Positions 1 to 5,648 of a stretch of DNA of 14,355 nt are shown here, in pieces. A program made the translations under genes and the position numbers. Positions within the stretch are counted from its first letter, which is position 1, and each line of letters opens with the position of its first letter. Source of the DNA: an uncultured Pedobacter sp. (GTDB taxonomy: Bacteria > Bacteroidota > Bacteroidia > Sphingobacteriales > Sphingobacteriaceae); the NCBI GenBank assembly GCA_938008555.1, contig CALLKE010000005.1, positions 1-14,355 of the forward strand, in the 5' to 3' direction. The notes under the pieces are model-generated. The model searched no databases. It was not told where the DNA came from and saw nothing but the letters and a program-made list of their open reading frames with translations.

Positions 1-61
1 CAGAAAATGCGGAAGCTGGTGAAATCAATCTGAATGATTTCGAAGAAGTGTGGCAGTATGG
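1..61 (+). repeat. Direct repeat, left copy
   Basis: Bases 1-61 match 1079-1139 with a single difference: G at 56 versus C at 1134, which changes Gln to His. The first 55 bases are identical. The repeat probably continues to the left of the window, because the right copy stays open in the same frame for more than 100 bases upstream. The copies are 1078 bp apart. Confidence 0.95.
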
Positions 62-299
62 TAGCAATCTTGGTGAACCGAATGCAGATCCATTGCATCA
101 GCAGGATGGTGTGGCACCGCAGACGGCTGTTAACGGCTTGAAAGAAGTTGATTTTAAATTCAGTGGTAAGCGGGGCCGAGCTTTTATCCCAGATGGAGAA
201 CCCAAAGGCTTTTTACAAAGTCATTCGATTGGGAATTATAAATGGATTTTTAAATTAAAATCAGAACGTGATAAAGGTTATGTTAAGCTACGTAAATAG
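1..299 (+). CDS. C-terminal part of an unrecognised protein, truncated by the window edge
   Basis: The reading frame is open from base 3 to a TAG stop at 297-299, about 98 codons, and it enters from outside the window, so the true start is not visible. The ATG at base 48 lies inside the repeated segment and is unlikely to be the start. The first 20 or so residues (ENAEAGEINLNDFEEVW) recur at 1081-1131 in a second, truncated copy. The remainder contains a basic, aromatic-rich end (FSGKRGRAF, HSIGNYKWIFKLK, KGYVKLRK). I do not recognise the family. The downstream lipoprotein gene starts inside the last codons of this one, which suggests translational coupling. A conserved segment followed by a variable tail plus an overlapping small gene resembles polymorphic effector/immunity loci, but that is inference only. 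A hypothetical protein of a lineage-specific family is equally possible. Confidence 0.6.
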   Translation, partial: ENAEAGEINLNDFEEVWQYGSNLGEPNADPLHQQDGVAPQTAVNGLKEVDFKFSGKRGRAFIPDGEPKGFLQSHSIGNYKWIFKLKSERDKGYVKLRK

Positions 300-942
300 A
301 ATTGTTGCTATTATGGTATTAATGGCATTAGTGTCATGCAATCAACAAGAGAAAAAAGCTAAAGAAAGGGATCATAAAGCTCTGGAGATATCAAAGTCCA
401 CTATTGGTGAGCAAGAGTATGAAAAAATTCGACAACAGGCATTGGACAGTTTGAGTACTTGGTGCACTGAAAAACTGCCTGCCTATGAATTTGTTTGCTA
501 TAGCCGTACCTATGATTTAGATAGCACTTTATGCTTCAACTCTAAAAAGGATCGTATGGTTACAGCAATTTTGATTCAATGCAATGAGCTTGTATGTGAA
601 ACAGACGCTGCTGAATATTTCTATGGTGCTAAAATTAAAGGACAGTGGTATTTTTTTACGGGAGGGGGAACTATGGTCGTTTTGCGAGAACATTATCAAT
701 CCGATATTCATAAACCTGTAAGCTTTGAAAAGTTGCATGAACTAGCTATGGAAGAAATGTTTCGAGGCTATATCAAAAAAAATGCTGATGGGAAATGGGA
801 GATCAATGATGCTTTTTTCACTGCACATCTCGAAGGACTTGGCTGGGGTGATTTTGATAATCAAAGCCATGCAGATACGGTTGCCTATGGAAAGCGTTTC
901 ACAAATAAAAAAGAGTATTACGAAAGTATTTATCTGAGGTAG
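280..942 (+). CDS. Small predicted lipoprotein of unknown function
   Basis: The product is 220 residues from the ATG at 280. A GTG at 268 would add four residues, but the ATG is preferred because it has an AAAGG stretch a few bases upstream and gives a normal signal peptide. The N-terminus has R7, a hydrophobic core and a lipobox LVSC with the lipidated Cys at residue 20, so the protein is predicted to be exported and lipid-anchored. The residues after the Cys (NQQEKKAKE) do not form a clear surface-export signal. The mature part has no domain I can name; WYFFTGGGTMVVLREHY is its most distinctive stretch. The start overlaps the preceding gene by 20 bp, so the two are probably co-translated. 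An immunity or anti-effector role for the upstream protein is possible from this arrangement but unproven. Confidence 0.8.
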   Translation: MLSYVNRIVAIMVLMALVSCNQQEKKAKERDHKALEISKSTIGEQEYEKIRQQALDSLSTWCTEKLPAYEFVCYSRTYDLDSTLCFNSKKDRMVTAILIQCNELVCETDAAEYFYGAKIKGQWYFFTGGGTMVVLREHYQSDIHKPVSFEKLHELAMEEMFRGYIKKNADGKWEINDAFFTAHLEGLGWGDFDNQSHADTVAYGKRFTNKKEYYESIYLR

Positions 943-972
943 TGCATAATCACTCAGATAGACCATTTGTGA

Positions 973-1139
973 TGGCGAAAACTGCATCTGCAAAAAAGCA
1001 TAGGTTGTGTTTACGCGCTGGGTATGGTTGACATTTTAAAAGGCAAAGTGCCATTAGGTAGATTTTATATTATAGCTCCAGAAAATGCGGAAGCTGGTGA
1101 AATCAATCTGAATGATTTCGAAGAAGTGTGGCACTATGG
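973..1139 (+). pseudogene. Truncated second copy of the segment at the left window edge
   Basis: From the stop at 970-972 the frame is open and encodes a segment ending in the same ENAEAGEINLNDFEEVW stretch as the partial gene at the window start. Similarity ends at 1139. Beyond that the frame runs into the 3' end of the opposite-strand Fe-S protein gene and stops at 1195-1197. The only in-frame ATG before the repeat is at 1024, giving at most 57 codons. It preserves about 35 residues upstream of the repeat (for example LKGKVPLGRFYIIAP) that in the first copy would lie outside the window. It looks like an orphan fragment left by duplication or recombination. Expression as a short peptide cannot be excluded. 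Confidence 0.65.
1079..1139 (+). repeat. Direct repeat, right copy
   Basis: This copy matches bases 1-61 in 60 of 61 positions. Its right boundary is only 12 bp from the stop codon of the convergent Fe-S protein gene (TAG, 1153-1151), so the junction sits precisely in the 3' flank of the conserved operon. Confidence 0.95.
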
Positions 1140-1150
1140 CGACCAACAAG

Positions 1151-1873
1151 CTATGCCCATCCATGTGCTAAAACATCCACTAAATGCATTGTTTTGAGTG
1201 GAATTTGGTTTTTGTCAATATAGCTCTGCAACTGCAGTAAACAAGACGAATCAGTAGAAATAATGTATTCAGCTTCCACTTCCAAAGCGTGTTCTACTTT
1301 TTGCTGAGCCATCGCGCTCGAAATACTGTCAAACTTGACTGAGAAAGTGCCTCCAAATCCGCAGCAGGTATCTGTGTGTTTCATCTCGACGAGATCGAGT
1401 CCATGAACTTGATCCAATAATTGGCGTGGCTCCTCCTTAATCTTACATTCTCGAAGTGCTGAACATGAATCGTGGTATACTGCACGAGCTTCTAGTTCAG
1501 CCCCGAAGTAGTTTTTATTTAACACATGTATTAGAAAGAATGAGAGCTCATAAATATGCTTTTGCACGGATCTGCATTTATTGTGAACCAGGGTATTGGT
1601 AAACAGATCATTGTAATATGTTTTAACCATACTCGTGCACGACGCTGATGGGGAAACAATATACTTGTCCTCTGAAAAGTCTTTTAAAAATTTACCCCCA
1701 ACAGCTTTTGCTTCATCCCAAAAACCAGCATTGAAGGCAGGTTGTCCACAGCATGTTTGAGTGCCATTATACAAGACCTCACAACCAGCTTTCTCCAGAA
1801 CTTTGACAGTATTGAATGCTGTTTGTGGATAAAGCTGATCGATGAAACAAGGAATAAATAGTTCGACAGTCAT
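1151..1873 (-). CDS. LutA/YkgE-like (Fe-S)-binding oxidoreductase subunit with two CCG domains
   Basis: The protein has 240 residues, the normal length for LutA/YkgE proteins. Two cysteine-rich CCG domains are visible: Cys9, Cys31, Cys41-Cys42-Gly and Cys79 in the first, and Cys137, Cys143, Cys170-Cys171-Gly and Cys211 in the second, with the typical HDSC and CCGFGGTFSVK signatures. In the family these domains bind Fe-S clusters in heterodisulfide-reductase-like or lactate/glycolate-oxidising enzymes. In the Lut system LutA works with LutB and LutC, but neither is adjacent here, so I name the family rather than lactate utilisation. The protein is predicted to be cytosolic. It is the last gene of the minus-strand run, 53 bp after the transporter gene. 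Its 3' end abuts the repeat-derived DNA, and no terminator hairpin is evident there. Confidence 0.88.
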   Translation of the reverse strand: MTVELFIPCFIDQLYPQTAFNTVKVLEKAGCEVLYNGTQTCCGQPAFNAGFWDEAKAVGGKFLKDFSEDKYIVSPSASCTSMVKTYYNDLFTNTLVHNKCRSVQKHIYELSFFLIHVLNKNYFGAELEARAVYHDSCSALRECKIKEEPRQLLDQVHGLDLVEMKHTDTCCGFGGTFSVKFDSISSAMAQQKVEHALEVEAEYIISTDSSCLLQLQSYIDKNQIPLKTMHLVDVLAHGWA

Positions 1874-1926
1874 GATATTGGGCTCGGTGTTGTTGCCGAG
1901 TTAAGCTCTAAATTCAAAAAAAAATG

Positions 1927-3246
1927 TCATTCGATGACTACTGTGTCAAGAGAAGTTTCTGATTTCTGATATAAAAGAGAAATAAGGAGCAGTAAGCCAA
2001 TCAGGAAAAAACAAGATAGACTTAGAGCCGAATTTCGCATACAACCTGTCACTTCTTCGATGTAGCCAAAGCTGAATAGCCCAATCACAATAGCGATTTT
2101 TTCAGATACATCATAAAAACTAAAGAATGATGCGGTATCTGGCGTATTTTCGGGAATAAATTTTGAGTAGGTGGATCGAGATAATGACTGAATACCACCC
2201 ATCACTAAGCCAACAACAATAGCCATTGCGTAAAACTGTATTGCTGTAGTGATATAATAAGCTCCAATGCAGATACCAATCCAGATAGCAACAACAGCAA
2301 TTAATACTTTGATATTTCCAACTTTTGTAGCAAAATAAGACATAATCATGGCTCCAAGAATTGCAACAAGTTGAATGACCAAGATAATTGCTATTAAATT
2401 AGGTGTACCTAAGTGCAATATTTTTTCACCAAAACCTGCAGCCACGAGCATGATCGTTTGTACACCCATTGAATAGAAGAAAAAAGCAAATAAATACCGT
2501 TTTAACGAACTCATTCCATTCAGCTGTTTCCATACTTTGCCTAATTCTTGAAATCCATTCTGTATTTTCTTTTTGTTAATGGAACTATAATTGGGGCTTC
2601 CATTAGGTAATACATAAAATGGTATTTGAGCAAAACCTATCCACCAGACCCCTACTAAAAGAAAAGATAGGCGAGCAGGTAAAGACGCGTCGGTAATACC
2701 AAATAGCTCCGGTTTTAGTACAAAAATGAAGCAAATAATTTGCAAGATAACGCTCCCAATATAGCCATATGCGAAGCCCTGTGCGCTCACTTGGTCTTGG
2801 TTCTTTAGGGTGGCAATTTCAGGGAGGTAGGAGTTGTTAAATAGTACGCCTCCTGCATAACCGATCGCTGCTAAAGCAAAGCAGATGATTCCAAGCTCGA
2901 GCGTTTCTAGTTTGAAAAAAAATAGCCCAGCACAAGCAAGTCCACCGATATAAGTGAATAATTTCATAAACACCTTTTTGTTACCTCGATAATCTGCAAT
3001 GGATGATAGTATGGGTAGCAAACAAGCAATAATCAAATAAGCGGCTGATAAGGCATAATTGGATAATGCTGTATTGGTAAATCGTTTCCCAAAGAAGTAT
3101 ACCTTGTCGCTATGTTCTTGGGTGGTTGTGATGATCGTATAATATGCTGGAAAAATAGTTGATGTGATCACCAGATTATAAGCTGAGTTAGCCCAATCGA
3201 ACATGGCCCACGCTTTTATTGTTTTTTTATTGTTTTTTTCTGTCAT
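1927..3246 (-). CDS. MFS transporter of the UMF1 / Atg22-like family
   Basis: This is a 439-residue, strongly hydrophobic protein with about twelve membrane segments and a short charged N-terminus. The stretch AWAMFDWANSAYN near residues 12-24 is the hallmark of bacterial UMF1-family (Atg22-like) members of the major facilitator superfamily. Later segments such as GGIQSLSRSTYSKFIPE, near residue 355, also fit the family. It sits in the inner membrane. The substrate is not known for most bacterial members and cannot be read from this sequence. It lies between gldC (56 bp upstream) and the Fe-S protein gene (53 bp downstream) on the same strand, consistent with co-transcription from the helicase promoter. 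The ATG at 3246-3244 gives the normal N-terminus. Confidence 0.9.
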   Translation of the reverse strand: MTEKNNKKTIKAWAMFDWANSAYNLVITSTIFPAYYTIITTTQEHSDKVYFFGKRFTNTALSNYALSAAYLIIACLLPILSSIADYRGNKKVFMKLFTYIGGLACAGLFFFKLETLELGIICFALAAIGYAGGVLFNNSYLPEIATLKNQDQVSAQGFAYGYIGSVILQIICFIFVLKPELFGITDASLPARLSFLLVGVWWIGFAQIPFYVLPNGSPNYSSINKKKIQNGFQELGKVWKQLNGMSSLKRYLFAFFFYSMGVQTIMLVAAGFGEKILHLGTPNLIAIILVIQLVAILGAMIMSYFATKVGNIKVLIAVVAIWIGICIGAYYITTAIQFYAMAIVVGLVMGGIQSLSRSTYSKFIPENTPDTASFFSFYDVSEKIAIVIGLFSFGYIEEVTGCMRNSALSLSCFFLIGLLLLISLLYQKSETSLDTVVIE

Positions 3247-3302
3247 AATGGTTTGAGCTTTACCCCAATTCTCACTGAAGTGGGAGCCATAGCTGTTCCA
3301 AT

Positions 3303-3644
3303 TTATTTTATTTCTCCTTCAGTAAGTTTCATTTTTTCTGCAAAGTGAGCACAGTAATCTCGTAGGTCACCTATGATGGCCTCTTCCCCAGTTGCACGTA
3401 AAAAACTATCGCCCATCGTCTGTAACGTTTCGTAGAAAAAACGTTTCATCTCATCAACGGGCATATCTTTAGTCCAGAGATCAATACGTAGGGCATTTTT
3501 ATAATGATGATCCCATAAGGCTAGCATCATTGATTTCACAGGAAGTGATTCTTTTGTTTGATTATCCGTAGACTCCCATAGAATATTTTCAGGTACATTT
3601 TGTTCATCTAGTTCGATCGTTAGTTTTATTTCTGCTTTCTTCAT
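3303..3644 (-). CDS. gldC: Gliding motility protein GldC
   Basis: The protein has 113 residues, matching the length of GldC. It opens with a charged beta-rich segment (KKAEIKLTIELDEQNVP), followed by MMLALWDHHYKNALRIDLW and DEMKRFFYETLQTMGDSFL, features I recognise from the family. GldC is a small protein without a signal peptide that supports gliding in Bacteroidota. It is also kept in many non-gliding species, so its presence does not prove motility. Its ATG overlaps the helicase stop codon as ATGA at 3644-3641, implying translational coupling to the helicase. No other gld or T9SS gene is in the window. Confidence 0.88.
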   Translation of the reverse strand: MKKAEIKLTIELDEQNVPENILWESTDNQTKESLPVKSMMLALWDHHYKNALRIDLWTKDMPVDEMKRFFYETLQTMGDSFLRATGEEAIIGDLRDYCAHFAEKMKLTEGEIK

Positions 3645-4990
3645 TTTCGTTTTTTATCCTTTTTATGCACAGCATCAAATCGAGCTCTTTTTTTTGTATT
3701 GCTTTGCTTCAGATTTCTTGAAGCAACTGTATTGTTCATGTTTTTTGCTTTCTTCTCATGAAAAGCACCTTGAAAATCGGGACTCTCTTTTCGTTTTTGT
3801 AAATCAATTTCGCGAGCAATTGCTTGGCGTTCCTCATAAGGAGTTTCTTCAACAAAAACATCTGGTGGAATTTCTGCTGTAGGGATGCTTTGGCGAATGA
3901 GCTTTTCAATTTTTCTGATGTAATAGAGGTCAGCTGAGGTACAAAACGTAATGGCATCACCCGTTTGTAAGGCTCGGCCAGTACGTCCGATACGGTGTAC
4001 ATAGTCCTCGATAACGATGGGGACATCAAAGTTGATTACGTGGCTTACATCACTTACATCTAAGCCGCGTGAGGCTACATCGGTGGCTACCAGGATTCGG
4101 ATATTCCCCTCCTTGAAAGCATTGATAGAGTTGATACGTGTATTTTGACCTTTGTTTGCGTGTATTACTCTCACATGCTCAGAGCCGTAGCGACGTTCTA
4201 AGAAATGATAGATGCTGTCGGCTACTGTTTTCGTTTTACAGAAAATGATCAGGCGCTTGATCTCTTCGTCTTTTTTTAAGAAGGACTGTAAGAGGTTCAA
4301 TTTAGTTTTGAGATTGGGCACATGGTACAAAGCCTGACGGATAGTTTGGGCAGGAGTCGCTTGCTCGGATACTTGAATCACCGTGGGGTTTTTTAGAAAA
4401 TCGCCAGATATTTTGTGTACCAACTCACTCATGGTAGCCGAAAAAAGTAGATTCTGTCGTTTGCGTGGAACCACTTCCAATATTCGATGGATAGAGCCTA
4501 TAAACCCCATGTCCATCATCTTATCGGCCTCATCCATTACCAAAAATTGCAAGTACTTCGTGTTGATATGACCTGCTAAATACAAATCTAAAAACCGACC
4601 AGGCGTAGAAACTAGAATATCTAAACCCTTTTGTAGTTCAGCAATTTGTGTTTTGGGGCCTAAGCCTCCATATAGTACCACTGTTCTTAAGTCGGTGTAC
4701 TTGGCAAATGTTCGGATGTTATCTTCAATTTGCATGGCTAGCTCACGGGTTGGTACAATAATCAATGCGCGTGCATCCGTCCCCTGAGCATACTTCAGCT
4801 TCATCAGCATCGGCAGTACAAATGCAGCTGTTTTTCCCGTTCCGGTTTGTGCAATGCCAATGATGTCTTGTCCAGACAAGATAGGAGGGATTGCTTTCCT
4901 TTGAATAGGGGTAGGATGAGTATAAGCTGCATCAGCAATTGCGTTTAAAAGCTGTCGATTCAGCTTAAAGTCTTCGAAAGATTGCTGCAT
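3641..4990 (-). CDS. DEAD-box ATP-dependent RNA helicase, RhlE-like
   Basis: This 449-residue protein carries all the core motifs in order: the Q motif (F5 to Q30), AQTGTGKT (47-54), PTRELA (80-85), TPGR (129-132), DEAD (153-156), SAT (184-186), RGLD (308-311) and HRIGRTGR (332-339). The last 70 or so residues form a basic, lysine-rich tail typical of RNA-binding extensions. The family unwinds structured RNA, often in ribosome assembly or cold adaptation. The arrangement of motifs is closest to RhlE-type proteins, but I do not assign a specific paralogue. The ATG at 4990-4988 follows a near-consensus -7 promoter element by only five bases. It is the first gene of the minus-strand operon and overlaps gldC by 4 bp. 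Confidence 0.93.
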   Translation of the reverse strand: MQQSFEDFKLNRQLLNAIADAAYTHPTPIQRKAIPPILSGQDIIGIAQTGTGKTAAFVLPMLMKLKYAQGTDARALIIVPTRELAMQIEDNIRTFAKYTDLRTVVLYGGLGPKTQIAELQKGLDILVSTPGRFLDLYLAGHINTKYLQFLVMDEADKMMDMGFIGSIHRILEVVPRKRQNLLFSATMSELVHKISGDFLKNPTVIQVSEQATPAQTIRQALYHVPNLKTKLNLLQSFLKKDEEIKRLIIFCKTKTVADSIYHFLERRYGSEHVRVIHANKGQNTRINSINAFKEGNIRILVATDVASRGLDVSDVSHVINFDVPIVIEDYVHRIGRTGRALQTGDAITFCTSADLYYIRKIEKLIRQSIPTAEIPPDVFVEETPYEERQAIAREIDLQKRKESPDFQGAFHEKKAKNMNNTVASRNLKQSNTKKRARFDAVHKKDKKRK

Positions 4991-5144
4991 AGCCGCAAAT
5001 ATACGGTTTCATTCTGAAGCGTAGTGTGGATAGAAGATCTTCTGCCTTTTTGACGTATTCTGCGTTGGTAGAGCCTTTATATATGTATAGCTTGATTTTG
5101 GGGTAGTGTTTTTTGATAAAACTGAAAAATCTCTTCCAAGTGTT
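4965..5144 (-). other. Start-less open frame overlapping the helicase 5' end, possible gene fossil
   Basis: On the minus strand a 60-codon frame is open from 5144 to a stop at 4967-4965, in a different frame from the helicase whose first codons it overlaps. Its translation has protein-like composition (FSFIKKHYPKIKLYIYKG and NAEYVKKAEDLLSTL). It has no start codon upstream of an internal Met, and it runs through the helicase promoter. It may be the remains of a former upstream gene, or chance. I do not recognise the family. Confidence 0.2.
4996..5003 (-). promoter_or_regulatory. Candidate -7 promoter element of the helicase-gldC operon
   Basis: Read on the minus strand this is TATATTTG, a perfect match to the Bacteroidota -7 consensus TAnnTTTG. 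It ends five bases before the helicase ATG, so the transcript would be leaderless or nearly so. No TTTG -33 box is found at the usual 19-21 base spacing, which lowers confidence. Confidence 0.5.
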
Positions 5145-5165
5145 TTATTTAGTGGAGCCCATTGC

Positions 5166-5211
5166 TGGTTAGTGTATCCAAATATATAGTGTGGTAAAAG
5201 GCAAAGAATAG
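5166..5211 (+). repeat. Imperfect direct repeat, copy A
   Basis: This copy resembles 5594-5634. The two share the identical 12-mer GTGTATCCAAAT (5172-5183 and 5597-5608), and similarity continues for about 25 bases with small gaps (GGTA, CAAAG). It lies directly before the transposase-like remnant, where an insertion-sequence end would be expected. Confidence 0.5.
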
Positions 5212-5322
5212 TAAAGGCGAACTTTGTAACTCACTATTTAGACTCAAAAGGCGATTCGGAAAAAGAATGATACACAGAATTATCGCTGCCAAGAATGCGA
5301 GAAACAATTTCAATATCTGTAA
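5195..5322 (+). pseudogene. Zinc-ribbon remnant of an IS1-like transposase
   Basis: One frame (bases 5216-5239) reads GELCNSLF. Restoring the Gly to Cys would give the CxxCxS pattern typical of the N-terminal zinc ribbon of IS1-type and related transposases. After a one-base frameshift, bases 5266-5316 read NDTQNYRCQECEKQFQY, the usual second half of such a ribbon (YRCxxCxxQF), and then a stop follows at 5320-5322. The catalytic part is absent. The missing Cys, the frameshift and the early stop mean it is inactive. The family assignment rests on this short motif alone, so other C4 zinc-ribbon transposases (for example IS1595) are possible. Confidence 0.45.
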
Positions 5323-5362
5323 CGATATGGAATCCAGAAACAGTCATATTATAATTAATGTG

Positions 5363-5397
5363 GGCTGTCCTCTATTTTTATTTCTATGAGGGCAGTC
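5363..5397. repeat. Inverted repeat forming a 10-bp stem
   Basis: The arms are GGCTGTCCTC (5363-5372) and GAGGGCAGTC (5388-5397). All ten positions pair in RNA, two of them as G-U, around a 15-base T-rich loop. No T tract follows on either strand, so it is not a typical intrinsic terminator. It could be a junction of mobile-element ends or a processing structure. Confidence 0.55.
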
Positions 5398-5450
5398 TCT
5401 GATGAGTTAATGCCACATTTTGTTGACGTGAAATTTAATAAAGTTGATTT

Positions 5451-5588
5451 ATGGGAATAGCTGGAACCATTTTAGTCTGTTTTTTTATTGTACTCAACCT
5501 ATTTAACGTTAGTTGGTTTATCTATCGAAAATATTATAAAGGCCAAAGGCATCTATCTTGGATGAAAGATGTCATCATATGGTTTTAG
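5451..5588 (+). CDS. Possible 45-residue single-pass membrane protein
   Basis: ATG at 5451 to TAG at 5586-5588, with an in-frame stop just upstream (TGA, 5445-5447) that fixes the start. Residues 3-25 form one continuous hydrophobic helix (GIAGTILVCFFIVLNLF and so on). A basic stretch RKYYKGQRH follows, so the C-terminal part would face the cytoplasm. No convincing promoter or ribosome binding site is seen, and I do not recognise a family. It is the only plus-strand frame in this gap that looks like a real protein. It could equally be a chance frame in IS debris. Confidence 0.3.
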   Translation: MGIAGTILVCFFIVLNLFNVSWFIYRKYYKGQRHLSWMKDVIIWF

Positions 5589-5593
5589 GTTGG

Positions 5594-5634
5594 CTGGTGT
5601 ATCCAAATGTATGATAGGTATGGGACAAAGTAGG
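5594..5634 (+). repeat. Imperfect direct repeat, copy B
   Basis: This is the second copy of the element at 5166-5211, in the same orientation, 425 bp away measured from the shared GTGTATCCAAAT. Same-orientation copies are not the inverted ends of one insertion sequence, but could be two separate insertion ends. Confidence 0.5.
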
Positions 5635-5648
5635 GCCGGAAATATTGA

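Larger units (their letters stand above)
4991..5648. other. 658-bp gap with decayed mobile-element DNA
   Basis: No normal-length gene is present between the helicase and ppk. What can be seen is: the helicase promoter element, a start-less minus frame, an imperfect direct repeat (5166-5211 and 5594-5634), a frameshifted zinc-ribbon remnant (5195-5322), a strong inverted repeat (5363-5397) and a possible 45-codon membrane-protein gene (5451-5588). Together these suggest old insertion-sequence debris. Confidence 0.6.

Noticed and set aside
1024..1197. 57-codon frame as an intact small gene
   Set aside because: It is a truncated copy of a longer coding segment, and its last 19 codons are merely the antisense of the Fe-S protein gene end and flank.
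5268..5390. Plus-strand frame from an ATG at 5268 as a small gene
   Set aside because: Its composition is not protein-like, and it runs through the zinc-ribbon remnant in a different frame and into the hairpin.
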